Shown: one piece after another, positions 35,773 through 43,579 of the stretch | How positions within the stretch are numbered: position 1 is the first letter of the stretch | Layout of the letters: each line of letters opens with the position of its first letter | From: Mucilaginibacter agri | Lineage (GTDB): Bacteria > Bacteroidota > Bacteroidia > Sphingobacteriales > Sphingobacteriaceae | Length of the DNA stretch: 64,000 nt | Direction of reading: 5' to 3' | NCBI RefSeq assembly: GCF_009928685.1 | Contig: NZ_WWEO01000043.1 | Location: forward strand, 558,001 to 622,000 | Made by a program: the position numbers and the translations under genes | The notes under the pieces: generated by a model | Databases searched by the model: none | What the model was told of the DNA's origin: nothing | The model's input: only the letters and a program-made list of their open reading frames with translations

Positions 35773-37659
35773 TTATTGGTTAATAGCAAAAGCTTCCCAG
35801 CCCGACGCTGTGGCACGGGTGCAGGTCATGGCCTGCGTGCCGTTCTCACTGCTGATAAACTTACCGTTGTTACCACGCAAGGTTACCTTGCCGTCGGCTG
35901 TAGGTACCCAGTCAAATTTCTCCCAATCACCAAAAGTGGTGCGGTTACAGGTAATGGCTTGCGTGCCGTTTTCTGACGATACGTACTTGCCCATGCTTTG
36001 TAGCGCAACTTTGCCGGCACCCGCATCAACCACTAAAAATTGCTCCCAGGCAGAGGCGGTTGCGCGGTTGCAATTCATGGCCTGTGTGCCATTTTCGCTA
36101 CTTACGTACTGATTGTTAAATCCTTTGAGGGTAATGGTTTGGCCAATTGGAATTGAGCTGCCTGTTGATTGTGTTCCTGCCCATTTAAAGGTAGCCACAG
36201 CACCCGCAGGCAGCGTATAGGTAAAGGATTCGCCACCCCATTTAAGTTTGAAGCTTTGGCTGGCCGTGCCGGTATTAATGGCAACTACCACCTTGGTCCC
36301 ATCACTGTTTTTAAACGCTACGTTTTGGATATTGCCAGATAGGTTTGACGAGATCCGTACCGCGCCCGGACGCACAAATTTAGAGGCATGACCTATTACA
36401 TAATAACCCGCATTGCGTGCAGTTACTGATGAGCCACTGATAGTGATGCCACCCAAACAAGTGCTGCAGCCACCGGCGGTGTGCGGATTATTGTTAGGAT
36501 CGGCCGCCAGGTTCCACTCAATTACGTTGCGACTCCAATTGCGGGTTGCGCCAATAATGAGCGTGTTTACATGCCATGACAGATCGCCACCGAAATTACT
36601 TGGTGCGCCTATCCATTGTTCAGTAAAGTAAATGTTTTTGTTAGGGTAGGCATTATGCACGTCGCTTAACGCACTAATGTTACCCGAGTACAAGTGAAAA
36701 GCGGAACCGTCTACATAAGGGTTAGCGCCACCATCTGCCAATACAGCTTCTGGATAATCGGGTCTGTCGGCATTGTGGTCATAGCAGATGATTTTGGTTG
36801 ATAAACCTGCTGCGCTTAATTGCGGGCCAAGGTTGTTTTTGATGAAGTTAGCTTCTTCATTAGCCTGCATAACCATGCTTGGGTTATTGTTAGGGTTAAG
36901 CGGTTCATTTTGTGGCGTAATAGCGTCAATGGTTATGCCTTGCGCTTTCATGGCCTGTATGTATTTTACAAAATAGCGGGCATAGGCATCGTAGTAAGCC
37001 GTGTTAAGGCTTCCGCCTGTGAAGCCGTTATTGCCGGTGGTATTTACTTTCATCCAAACCGGGGCTGTCCATGGCGTGGCCAATATTTTGATGTTTGGAT
37101 TAATGGCGATGATCTTCTTCAGCACCGGCACAAGGTCAGTCATTTCCTGGCTGATGCTGAAATTGGTGAGGCTGTTGTCTGTTTGTCCGGCCGGCCTGTC
37201 ATCATAGGTAAAGTCGGACGAACTCAAATCAGATGCCCCGATGCTGATGCGCAAATAGCTGATGCCTATTTGCCCGGTGCCGGTTGCAAATAGCTCGTTC
37301 AATAAATTTGTTTGGGCAGATCCCATGCCGTTAATCAACTGGGCGCTGCCACCGGTAAGGCAAAAGCCAAAGCCGTCGATACCCTGATAAGAAGTATTTT
37401 CGTCGACGGTCACTGTTGTCGAATTGGTGCCGGCATCTGCAGCAAAGTTAATGTTGGCTTGGGCTTGCAGCAGTTTGCTCTGGTCGCTGGTGGTCATCCA
37501 CACGTTAACCGTTTCATTAGCTGCACGTGCCACGGTGCCCGAAGATTTAAGCTCGGGCGAGCCACCTTGTACGGCATCCTTTTTACACGAAAAGTTAAAC
37601 ATTGCCGGAAACAGTAATGCTGCCAGCACCCTAAGTTTTAGCTTGTGATTGCTTCTCAT
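35773..37659 (-). CDS. GH30 glycosidase lipoprotein (beta-1,6-glucanase-like) with C-terminal trefoil-like module
   Basis: 628 residues. Lipobox F-N-F-S-C25-K-K-D. GH30 catalytic domain about 80-500: opening [11 protein letters not shown], acid/base Glu252 in T-P-Q-N-E-P, nucleophile Glu347 in Y-F-T-E-Q-W. This pattern occurs in glucosylceramidase-like and endo-beta-1,6-glucanase members; next to GH16 and a sugar symporter the latter is likelier. The last 125 residues are 91% identical to the GH16 C-terminal module. The gene is 29 bp upstream of the GH16 start, so the two are co-transcribed. Confidence 0.9.
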   Translation of the reverse strand: MRSNHKLKLRVLAALLFPAMFNFSCKKDAVQGGSPELKSSGTVARAANETVNVWMTTSDQSKLLQAQANINFAADAGTNSTTVTVDENTSYQGIDGFGFCLTGGSAQLINGMGSAQTNLLNELFATGTGQIGISYLRISIGASDLSSSDFTYDDRPAGQTDNSLTNFSISQEMTDLVPVLKKIIAINPNIKILATPWTAPVWMKVNTTGNNGFTGGSLNTAYYDAYARYFVKYIQAMKAQGITIDAITPQNEPLNPNNNPSMVMQANEEANFIKNNLGPQLSAAGLSTKIICYDHNADRPDYPEAVLADGGANPYVDGSAFHLYSGNISALSDVHNAYPNKNIYFTEQWIGAPSNFGGDLSWHVNTLIIGATRNWSRNVIEWNLAADPNNNPHTAGGCSTCLGGITISGSSVTARNAGYYVIGHASKFVRPGAVRISSNLSGNIQNVAFKNSDGTKVVVAINTGTASQSFKLKWGGESFTYTLPAGAVATFKWAGTQSTGSSIPIGQTITLKGFNNQYVSSENGTQAMNCNRATASAWEQFLVVDAGAGKVALQSMGKYVSSENGTQAITCNRTTFGDWEKFDWVPTADGKVTLRGNNGKFISSENGTQAMTCTRATASGWEAFAINQ

Positions 37660-37959
37660 AATTTATTAAGTTGATTTAAATAAGTGGCAAAAATTGGTGC
37701 GTAAAATTCCCCTTATGCTGGTTAGGCATTTAAAAAAGGGAGTACAATAAACGGAGAGTTTATAATTGGTTGTAACAAACTTATAACCTTGCATTGTTAT
37801 TTGCAATAGCCGAAAATCTGTTAACGTATGATTTATTTTTTCGGACTTTTGATTATTGGGTTTTTGTTACCTTAAAAGGATTTAGCAGTGAGATGAAAAA
37901 AATAAAAAAAAGTGTAAGAAAAACACTCAGGATAGTTCAAGTATATTAATATCAATAGA
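37660..37959 (-). promoter_or_regulatory. Upstream region of the GH30-GH16 genes
   Basis: A 300-bp AT-rich gap downstream of the transporter gene and upstream of GH30. It probably holds the promoter of the glycosidase pair. I see no clear -7 box, no terminator and no gene. Confidence 0.3.
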
Positions 37960-39357
37960 TTATGCGTTGTGCTTTTGCCGGGACAATGACTTTTCGGACG
38001 AGCTTTTTGCTCCTTTGGCTGACCTTTCCTCCTGAAACCGGCTAAAGAAAATAACTGCCAGTAAACAGAGTACACACCCGCACAAACCATTAAGCCGGAG
38101 GCCGTAGTCGTTACCCGGATCTTTGCCATAGATGGTTAAAAAGGTGAACAAAGCAATGCCTAATGTTTGCCCGAACTTTACAAAGAGGTACTTAACCGCA
38201 AAGAACATTCCCTCCCTGTTTTCGCCCGTGCGTTCGGCATCTTTTTGGGCTATTTCTGCCAGGATAGCATTAGGCAGAATTCCTAATGAAGCCAGCGGGA
38301 AAGCAGCCGCAATTACCAGGATGTATACCTGTAAGACTGACGATAGCGGAAATTTCCCCAGGAAATAAATGGCTACAAAGATGATGCTCAGCAGCATGAA
38401 AGAGAATAATACTATTGGCTTTTTGCCGATCTTTTTAGATAGGTAGTTCACTACTGGATAGAAGATTAACGATATTAAAACCATTGTCCCCATTAAAATA
38501 CCACCCATTGATTCGGGCAGGTGGAGTAACACAGTAACAAAAAATAGTAATCCGCTCGAGATGATGCTAAGCGCCATGTAGTACGAGAAATCGGATATCA
38601 GATAATATTTAAAATTACGATTGCTAAAAGTACTGCGTAAGGCAGGAAGCAGGGGGAGGTGTGTGGGTTTGCTACCGGCATATTCCTTTTCGTTTATGCA
38701 TACCACCGGTACAGACATCATTATTCCAGCAAAGCCTGCGAGCCCCCAAATGGTGTATTGTAACGCGTTATCTCTGCTGGCAATATTGAAAACGAGTTGC
38801 AGACCATCGGCAAAATTGTTTACGGTTGCTGAAAGCACAATGCCAATCACAAACCCCACTTGCTGTAACGACGACAGATTGATCTTTTCTTCGGCGCTTT
38901 CGGCCAATTCGGGCAGTAGTGCATTGTATGGAATAATGTAGGTGGTAGCTCCCATAAAAAAGCCGATTAGTGTAAAGGCCAGCCACCCGGCATTCGACAT
39001 GCTTTCGTGATTAACAACCGGATAAAAGGTTAAGCAGCAAAATATCACCGCCGGCACAATCGCTTTTTTCATAAAAGGAATACGCCGCCCCTCAGGATTC
39101 TCGCTCTTATCACTTAGCGAGGCAATAAATGGGTCGTAAACAGCATCAAAAAAACGCCCTGAAGCTGCAATTATAGACATGATATTCAATACTCCGAATA
39201 CAAGCAATTGCGGTATAAATGGCACTAAACCCCGGTTTGCCGGAGGTAGATAAAAAAAGGGAAGCATTACAATAATTAAATTGGTCATGATACTCCATCC
39301 GGTCATTCCGCAGGCGTAAGCAAGCTGTTTACTTAAAGGTAGTTTAGCAACCGGCAT
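37960..39357 (-). CDS. Sugar:cation symporter of the GPH family (MFS)
   Basis: A 465-residue transporter with about 12 membrane segments, of the glycoside-pentoside-hexuronide (MelB-like) type. Y-A-C-G-M-T-G-W-S-I at the start and the loop D-A-V-Y-D-P-F-I-A-S-L-S-D-K-S (70-85) are GPH signatures, and R-R-I-P-F-M-K-K follows. It lies upstream of the GH30/GH16 genes on the same strand and probably imports the released gluco-oligosaccharides. No SusC/SusD pair is adjacent, unlike a full polysaccharide utilisation locus. Confidence 0.88.
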   Translation of the reverse strand: MPVAKLPLSKQLAYACGMTGWSIMTNLIIVMLPFFYLPPANRGLVPFIPQLLVFGVLNIMSIIAASGRFFDAVYDPFIASLSDKSENPEGRRIPFMKKAIVPAVIFCCLTFYPVVNHESMSNAGWLAFTLIGFFMGATTYIIPYNALLPELAESAEEKINLSSLQQVGFVIGIVLSATVNNFADGLQLVFNIASRDNALQYTIWGLAGFAGIMMSVPVVCINEKEYAGSKPTHLPLLPALRSTFSNRNFKYYLISDFSYYMALSIISSGLLFFVTVLLHLPESMGGILMGTMVLISLIFYPVVNYLSKKIGKKPIVLFSFMLLSIIFVAIYFLGKFPLSSVLQVYILVIAAAFPLASLGILPNAILAEIAQKDAERTGENREGMFFAVKYLFVKFGQTLGIALFTFLTIYGKDPGNDYGLRLNGLCGCVLCLLAVIFFSRFQEERSAKGAKSSSEKSLSRQKHNA

Positions 39358-39408
39358 TTAAAATATTGTGCAAATAATAGTAACAAACAAAATCCGATTC
39401 GAAAGAAA

Positions 39409-39416
39409 TAACTTTG
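39409..39416 (+). promoter_or_regulatory. Possible promoter of the GNAT gene
   Basis: TAACTTTG fits the TAnnTTTG -7 consensus, 37 bp before the ATG at 39454. No clear -33 element. Confidence 0.35.
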
Positions 39417-39453
39417 TTCATTATTTTAATACTATACGCATAAAGTATTGATT

Positions 39454-39888
39454 ATGATTTACAGAGAAGCACAAATAGTTGACATTCCACAAATTTCAGA
39501 GGTAAGATTATCCGTAAAGGAAAATGTGCTTTCGAATCCGGCTCTGATAACATATGATGATTATGTTGAATTTTTAACGATTCGCGGAAAAGGTTGGGTT
39601 TGTGAAGTATACAAAAGGATAGTAGGTTTCTCTGTTACAGATCTTAAAGATCATAATGTATGGGCGTTATTCGTACTGCCTGACTATGCCGAAAAAGGGA
39701 TAGGAAAACAATTACATTGCTTGATGCTCGATTGGTATTTTAGCCAAACAACTATGCCCATATGGTTGGGGACTGGTTTTAATACCAAGGCGGAAACGTT
39801 TTACCGCAAACAGGGATGGGTAGAAATAGGAACGCACGGTACCAAAGAAATTAAGTTTGAGATGAGCTACGAAAATTGGGTGAGATAA
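39454..39888 (+). CDS. GNAT-family N-acetyltransferase
   Basis: 144 residues from the ATG at 39454 (an in-frame TTG at 39448 adds only two residues). The acetyl-CoA loop region is V-L-P-D-Y-A-E-K-G-I-G-K-Q-L-H, a form of Q/R-x-x-G-x-G/A. F-Y-R-K-Q-G-W near the C-terminus is the usual GNAT ending. Cytoplasmic; the acceptor is unknown. Confidence 0.88.
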   Translation: MIYREAQIVDIPQISEVRLSVKENVLSNPALITYDDYVEFLTIRGKGWVCEVYKRIVGFSVTDLKDHNVWALFVLPDYAEKGIGKQLHCLMLDWYFSQTTMPIWLGTGFNTKAETFYRKQGWVEIGTHGTKEIKFEMSYENWVR

Positions 39889-39926
39889 AACAAAACGCGA
39901 AAAAGTTTTTTGTACTTGTAACAAAC

Positions 39927-40016
39927 ACGATACAATTTACGTCATTAATAGATGTATCGAGAAGTAGTGTGGCAAAAACTTTGTTTATCGATACATCTGT
40001 TTTGTTTACCGATACA
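39927..40016 (+). promoter_or_regulatory. Phased NCGATACA direct repeats upstream of a response regulator
   Basis: TCGATACA at 39988-39995 and CCGATACA at 40009-40016 are direct repeats 21 bp apart, each preceded by GTTTA. A further ACGATACA is at 39927-39934 and an inverted copy TGTATCGA at 39953-39960. The pair ends 74 bp before the ATG at 40090. Two helical turns between direct repeats is the layout bound by LytTR-type regulators. Confidence 0.6.
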
Positions 40017-40089
40017 CTTTTGTAATAGGGGTAAACGATGCGGAAATTGTCTTCATCAAAAATTAATCTTTAAGTACAACATTTGCCTT

Positions 40090-40461
40090 ATGGAGAATAT
40101 GGATAAAAGAATATTATTGCTGGATCGGGATAATGACATCCTTGGCCTTGCGCATGAGATAATGTTTTATGGTTATTCGGATATGCATATTACTTCCGAT
40201 CCAGACGCAGTATATAAAATCGCTAAAAATTATAAACCCGATTTGGTGATACTCGACTATGTATTGGCCGATGAGAATTTTGATGTGATATGCCAGTTGT
40301 TCAAAACCAACGAGCAACTGAAAAATATACCGGTAATTGTGGTGTCGAAATCATACAACCGCATCATTAATAATGATACTATAGACGAAGCTGCAGTTTT
40401 TATAAAGCCAGTTGACAATAAGGACTTCGCAACCCAGCTTAGCTATCTGATGGCATCTTAA
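40090..40461 (+). CDS. Single-domain response regulator
   Basis: 123 residues from the ATG at 40090, chosen because the receiver fold starts right after it (R-I-L-L-L-D-R-D-N-D). The phospho-acceptor Asp is in L-V-I-L-D-Y, Ser/Thr in V-V-S-K, and the conserved Lys in F-I-K-P-V. The acidic pair at the start is D-R-D. There is no output domain, so it acts by protein contact. It is preceded by phased repeats and followed by a terminator. No kinase gene is adjacent. Confidence 0.88.
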   Translation: MENMDKRILLLDRDNDILGLAHEIMFYGYSDMHITSDPDAVYKIAKNYKPDLVILDYVLADENFDVICQLFKTNEQLKNIPVIVVSKSYNRIINNDTIDEAAVFIKPVDNKDFATQLSYLMAS

Positions 40462-40490
40462 AAAGCTTTTCCAATAACAACAAATACGTA

Positions 40491-40522
40491 CGCCGTATAC
40501 ATGAAAATGTATGCGGTTTTTT
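40491..40522 (+). terminator. Terminator of the response-regulator gene
   Basis: CCGTATACAT (40493-40502) pairs with ATGTATGCGG (40507-40516), followed by a T run, 30 bp after the stop. Confidence 0.85.
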
Positions 40523-40540
40523 CATTAAAGAGGTGCTTGG

Positions 40541-40569
40541 TCGACACAATCGACCTGTTAGGCGATACA
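40541..40569 (+). promoter_or_regulatory. Second phased repeat pair (NCGAYACA)
   Basis: TCGACACA (40541-40548) and GCGATACA (40562-40569) are 21 bp apart in the same orientation as the pair at 39988. They overlap a small inverted repeat GGTCGA-CACAA-TCGACC (40539-40555). They lie 118 bp before a small membrane-protein ORF at 40687. Confidence 0.5.
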
Positions 40570-40629
40570 ATAATTACAATCTCAACTCAATACCCCAACT
40601 TAGCACCAGAGATTGAGATTAAGTTGCAT

Positions 40630-40674
40630 AAAGGGTTCAAAAACTAGGTGAGAGACAGTTAATGAACCCTTTTT
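40630..40674 (+). terminator. Hairpin with T run, leader attenuator or terminator
   Basis: AAAGGGTTCA (40630-40639) pairs with TGAACCCTTT (40663-40672) and a T run follows. It lies between the repeat pair and a tiny ORF, so it may end a short RNA or attenuate the ORF. Confidence 0.6.
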
Positions 40675-40686
40675 AACACACCTATT

Positions 40687-40767
40687 ATGAAAAATATATT
40701 TTATTGTTGCCTCGGGCTTTTTGTATTGATTATTGGTTGGGTCTGGCAATTATTCAGTGGTAAATAA
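40687..40767 (+). CDS. Tiny single-pass membrane peptide (26 residues)
   Basis: ATG at 40687, stop at 40765-40767. The peptide is M-K-N-I-F-Y-C-C followed by one hydrophobic segment (L-G-L-F-V-L-I-I-G-W-V-W) and a short polar tail S-G-K. This is the layout of small inner-membrane peptides. Its expression is unproven; the hairpin ending 13 bp upstream and the phased repeats argue for a regulated transcript here. Confidence 0.4.
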   Translation: MKNIFYCCLGLFVLIIGWVWQLFSGK

Positions 40768-40879
40768 TATTCGCAACTTCATTGCCAGTGCATAGAAAGG
40801 GGCAAAATACAGTTCAAAATCCGAATTTTCCATTAGAAATTAAATTAAAATAGATGTTTGGGCGATTAATACAAACTTC

Positions 40880-40887
40880 TATATTTG
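40880..40887 (+). promoter_or_regulatory. Promoter of the tRNA-Leu genes
   Basis: TATATTTG at 40880-40887, with TTTG at 40857-40860 exactly 19 bp upstream: a full Bacteroidota -33/-7 promoter, 30 bp before the first tRNA. Confidence 0.75.
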
Positions 40888-40917
40888 CACCTCGCTGAAG
40901 TTATTTCGATAACATCG

Positions 40918-41001
40918 GCCCATGTGGCGAAATTGGTAAACGTTGCGGTCTCAGAAGCCGTTGAGAATTGTCTCTTGAGAGTTCGAGTCTCTCCGTGGGC
41001 A
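40918..41001 (+). tRNA. tRNA-Leu (CAG)
   Basis: 84 bases with the long variable arm of tRNA-Leu. Acceptor GCCCATG / CGTGGGC. Anticodon stem GCGGT/GCCGT with loop CTCAGAA (anticodon CAG). T arm GAGAG/CTCTC with TTCGAGT. CCA is not encoded. Confidence 0.95.
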
Positions 41002-41016
41002 CATTGAAAAAAGAAA

Positions 41017-41048
41017 TAAAAAGGTTAATAAATTTATTAACCTTTTTT
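41017..41048 (+). terminator. Terminator between the two tRNA-Leu genes
   Basis: A perfect inverted repeat, AAAAAGGTTAATAAA against TTTATTAACCTTTTT, with a T run. The second tRNA starts 13 bp later, so it must be reached by read-through or use another promoter; I see no good -7 box between them. Confidence 0.8.
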
Positions 41049-41061
41049 GTTGAATATCCCT

Positions 41062-41145
41062 GCCCAGGTGGCGAAATTGGTAGACGCACCATCTTGAGGG
41101 GGTGGCATTCGTAAGGATGTACGAGTTCGAATCTCGTTCTGGGCA
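41062..41145 (+). tRNA. tRNA-Leu (GAG)
   Basis: 84 bases. Acceptor GCCCAGG / TCTGGGC. Anticodon stem CCATC/GGTGG with loop TTGAGGG (anticodon GAG). Long variable arm and T arm ACGAG/CTCGT with TTCGAAT. It is a paralogue of the tRNA just upstream. Confidence 0.94.
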
Positions 41146-41178
41146 CTAAATATATTAGTAAGCAGCCTCTTATGATAT

Positions 41179-41655
41179 TTATCCTGCACTTATATCAGCT
41201 TGCTGTTTATATTTATGCTGATAATACCACTCGATAATATAAATAGCATCTGACCATTTTAAGGTATTGTTTTGTGCTTTCGAAATCTCTTGGGCAATTA
41301 GCACACTTAAATCGTGCATAAATGCATTTTGCACATTGGGATCCAGGTTCTGAATGGTTTTAACGGCGGCAGCAGTTATTTCGTCAGGATCTTTAAGTGC
41401 CGAGATAGAATCAACTAATCTTAATGCCGTTAACACTTCCGGGAGTTTCGCCCTTAACCAATCTTTTATTTTATTATCGATATCACCTGGTATAAGGAGT
41501 GTGAGAATATCAGCTGCGGGAGAGTCTGTAAAGTTTTTAATATTCTGTGTAATGACTACTGCAATGTGCGCTGCAGACTGCAGTTCGTACGGAAGTTTAT
41601 CGAAGATTGACTTAATGCCTGACCATATTTTGGACAGAAATGATGTTAAACTCAT
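41179..41655 (-). CDS. Hypothetical protein of the tRNA-Leu-adjacent island
   Basis: 158 residues, not recognised. The N-terminus (F-L-S-K-I-W-S-G-I-K-S-I-F-D-K-L-P) looks amphipathic and the rest is predicted helical. There is no signal peptide or cysteine. It starts 3 bp after the stop of a small coiled-coil ORF and probably shares its transcript. Similar small helical pairs occur in Bacteroidota prophage remnants, but I cannot name a family. Confidence 0.55.
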   Translation of the reverse strand: MSLTSFLSKIWSGIKSIFDKLPYELQSAAHIAVVITQNIKNFTDSPAADILTLLIPGDIDNKIKDWLRAKLPEVLTALRLVDSISALKDPDEITAAAVKTIQNLDPNVQNAFMHDLSVLIAQEISKAQNNTLKWSDAIYIIEWYYQHKYKQQADISAG

Positions 41656-41658
41656 ATA

Positions 41659-41823
41659 TTAATGTTTTTGAGATTGGCTATATTTAATATCGTCGATTTG
41701 TTGTTGGAGCAGATTTACATGGTCTTCCAGCACCTTTAATCGAATTTCTGTTACTCTGTTTTGTGTCTCTTGGATAGTTCTCACGTCGCGGATATCCTCC
41801 TTCAACTGAAAATAGGAAGTCAT
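41659..41823 (-). CDS. Small coiled-coil protein, possibly 5'-frameshifted
   Basis: 54 residues from the ATG at 41823. The protein is a charged helix with heptad-like hydrophobics (L-K-V-L-E-D-H-V-N-L-L-Q-Q-Q-I-D-D-I). The frame upstream continues with hydrophobic residues (L-V-T-I-S-I-V-V-S-V) but reaches a stop. Another frame has an ATG at 41888 encoding M-P-I-Q-N-N-E-G-F-N-E-D, 15 bp from a 16-bp palindrome. A single-base deletion near 41850 would explain both, giving an ancestral protein of about 75 residues with one membrane segment. A holin-like accessory role is possible. Confidence 0.5.
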   Translation of the reverse strand: MTSYFQLKEDIRDVRTIQETQNRVTEIRLKVLEDHVNLLQQQIDDIKYSQSQKH

Positions 41824-41902
41824 GACGGATACCACTATGCTAATAGTAACAAGTCTTCGTTAAAACCCTCATTGTTTTGAATAGGCATAGTTTTGTGTTT
41901 AA

Positions 41903-41918
41903 TATGCCAATTGGCATA
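41903..41918. promoter_or_regulatory. 16-bp perfect palindrome, candidate operator
   Basis: TATGCCAATTGGCATA is fully self-complementary and lies 15 bp before the minus-strand ATG at 41888 and beside a terminator. A dimeric repressor site is plausible. Confidence 0.5.
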
Positions 41919-41930
41919 ATTTGAGATTAA

Positions 41931-41954
41931 AAAAAAGTGCGCCTGCACTTTTTT
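41931..41954 (-). terminator. Terminator after the gene at 41979-42557
   Basis: AAAAAAGTGC and GCACTTTTTT flank a 4-base loop. It lies 25 bp past the stop of the leftward gene and could act in both directions. Confidence 0.8.
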
Positions 41955-41978
41955 AATTTAAAGTCTTTTTAAACTTAA

Positions 41979-42557
41979 TTATTGGGGTGAATTACTTAAA
42001 AACATTGGTGCAATATAATAGGTATTATTTGCCCAGGTATATCCTGCTGGTAAATCTGGATACTTGAGGTAATAAGAATCTATTTTTAATGCTTGTTCTG
42101 TTGGGTGTATAGTATAAAAATTAAGAACAGCGTGTTGATCTTGTAATCTTAATTCTAACATTTCGTGCGAAATATAAGTGCCGATTAAATGCTGTTTCCG
42201 GCCTACCGCAACTTCATCGTGGGTAGAGATAAGATAGGGTTTTAACGAAGGATTAAGCTTTAGTTTCAGTTCTGCTTTTGCACTGCTGCTTAAGTTTAAT
42301 GAATCAACATCATGCTCAGTCATTGGGCGTATCAGGCGGCATAATTTGAAGGATGCACTATCAGTTTTAAAAAATTTACTTTTTATATATACATTATCGC
42401 CAGAGCTAAAATGGTCGAATTGAAATAAATACTCGAACGTTAATTTTACAGAAGTGAAATTTGCGAGCGCTACGCCACCTAATACGATAAGGGCAATTAA
42501 GCCGATTAATAGTCCTTTGTTCTTTTTACCGGGGTTACTATTTGTTTGGTTATTCAT
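41979..42557 (-). CDS. Hypothetical membrane-anchored protein
   Basis: 192 residues. One N-terminal membrane segment (L-L-I-G-L-I-A-L-I-V-L-G-G-V-A-L) after a polar K-K-N-K start, then a soluble domain with D-N-V-Y-I-K-S-K-F-F and a Y-Y-I-A-P-M-F end. It resembles the GDYXXLXY-type anchored proteins in layout, but I cannot confirm that family. It is 24 bp downstream of the next gene and probably co-transcribed with it. Confidence 0.6.
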   Translation of the reverse strand: MNNQTNSNPGKKNKGLLIGLIALIVLGGVALANFTSVKLTFEYLFQFDHFSSGDNVYIKSKFFKTDSASFKLCRLIRPMTEHDVDSLNLSSSAKAELKLKLNPSLKPYLISTHDEVAVGRKQHLIGTYISHEMLELRLQDQHAVLNFYTIHPTEQALKIDSYYLKYPDLPAGYTWANNTYYIAPMFLSNSPQ

Positions 42558-42581
42558 TTGAAAAGTTTGGTTGTATATATT

Positions 42582-43490
42582 TTAATTTTGTACTGCCTTT
42601 AACATGCCTTTTTCTATATAATAATAAGATGAGTTGCCATATACCCATTGCTCGTGATCTCCGTAAGCTGTAGTTGCGGTATTTATTCTGTTAGGAGGGC
42701 CGATAATTACCTTCAAGGCTTTGGCAGGCATGCCGATATATATATCGCCTTTTTCGACAATTTTCCACATCGCGGGTGAAAGGCTATAAGCTGATCTCGG
42801 ATTTTCTGTATAAAAAATCTCGCTGAACTCATGTTTCTTATACTCTGCATCAATTGTTGTTGAGTTGCCGGCTACATTAGTACCGCTAATATTTACGCTC
42901 AGAATTCCTGTTTCGCCTTTTGAGGTTTTTAGTGTGAATTTAACCGGCGTACTGCTTGTACCCGGTTCAATATTTATTACGGTCACAGGTTCGTATAGTC
43001 CGATATATCGGTACTGGTTTCCCTGTGATACTTTAAATGCATGGGATTTTAACCAAAGTGTTTGGTGCAGATATAAACTTCGGGCCTTATCAATATCAGC
43101 ATACGGAATAACATAAGGGATAATGCCATCAGATATATTTAGTGTGTAATTAATCCCGGCCGAGTCTTTTAAAAATACACTTCCCGATTTTAATACAGTA
43201 ATAAGTGTTAATTTCTTTCCTGCCATTTCCCTGCTCGAAAGATCGATGCCAGGTTGATCAGCGTTGTGGAAATTATTGTAAGTTTGGGAAGGTGCGTATA
43301 ATGCCAGTACTAAATATTGTTCACCAATTGTCCCCCTTAAATCTCTGTATGGTATATATTGCGGAACTGGATTATCATCTCGCGTAGGAGGAGGAAAATA
43401 TGGTTTATCAGCCGCGTTTGTTTTCTGGGTTTGGCAGAAAGCGAATGTTGTAGTTAGAGCCAGAGTTATAGTTAAAATTAGGTTCTTCAC
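42582..43490 (-). CDS. Exported protein with C-terminal BamE/SmpA-like domain
   Basis: 302 residues. Signal peptide (L-I-L-T-I-T-L-A-L-T-T-T-F-A-F-C, cleavage before Q-T-Q). The last 55 residues (I-G-M-P-A-K-A-L...G-P-P-N-R-I-N, then E-Q-W-V-Y-G-N-S-S-Y-Y-Y-I-E-K-G-M-L) match the short BamE/SmpA-like fold widespread in lipoproteins. The middle part is unknown. It heads a two-gene unit with the membrane-anchored protein downstream. Confidence 0.65.
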   Translation of the reverse strand: MKNLILTITLALTTTFAFCQTQKTNAADKPYFPPPTRDDNPVPQYIPYRDLRGTIGEQYLVLALYAPSQTYNNFHNADQPGIDLSSREMAGKKLTLITVLKSGSVFLKDSAGINYTLNISDGIIPYVIPYADIDKARSLYLHQTLWLKSHAFKVSQGNQYRYIGLYEPVTVINIEPGTSSTPVKFTLKTSKGETGILSVNISGTNVAGNSTTIDAEYKKHEFSEIFYTENPRSAYSLSPAMWKIVEKGDIYIGMPAKALKVIIGPPNRINTATTAYGDHEQWVYGNSSYYYIEKGMLKAVQN

Positions 43491-43500
43491 TTGTGATAGG

Positions 43501-43521
43501 TTTACTAATATTGTTAGTAAA
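43501..43521. promoter_or_regulatory. Inverted repeat in front of the BamE-like gene
   Basis: TTTACTAA and TTAGTAAA separated by 5 bases, 11 bp upstream of the ATG at 43490. A near -7 match (TATTTTTA on the minus strand) overlaps its far side, so it may be an operator at the transcription start. Confidence 0.4.
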
Positions 43522-43579
43522 AATAACTATTGGTTTTCGTAATGTCAAGCATGTCAGAAAAAATATTTGCACTGTAAAA

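Noticed and set aside
34529..36150. Regularly spaced repeats that at first look like an array
   Set aside because: They are the three blocks of the trefoil-like module in two glycosidase genes, not a CRISPR array; no equal-length repeat/spacer pattern exists anywhere in the window.
37872..38129. A minus-strand frame overlapping the 3' end of the transporter gene
   Set aside because: It overlaps the transporter in another frame and its start lies within it; there is no independent support.
41062..41145. A duplicated tRNA-Leu 3' end as a phage attachment site
   Set aside because: I looked for a second copy of the T-arm/acceptor sequence between 41 and 49 kb and found only the two tRNA genes themselves.
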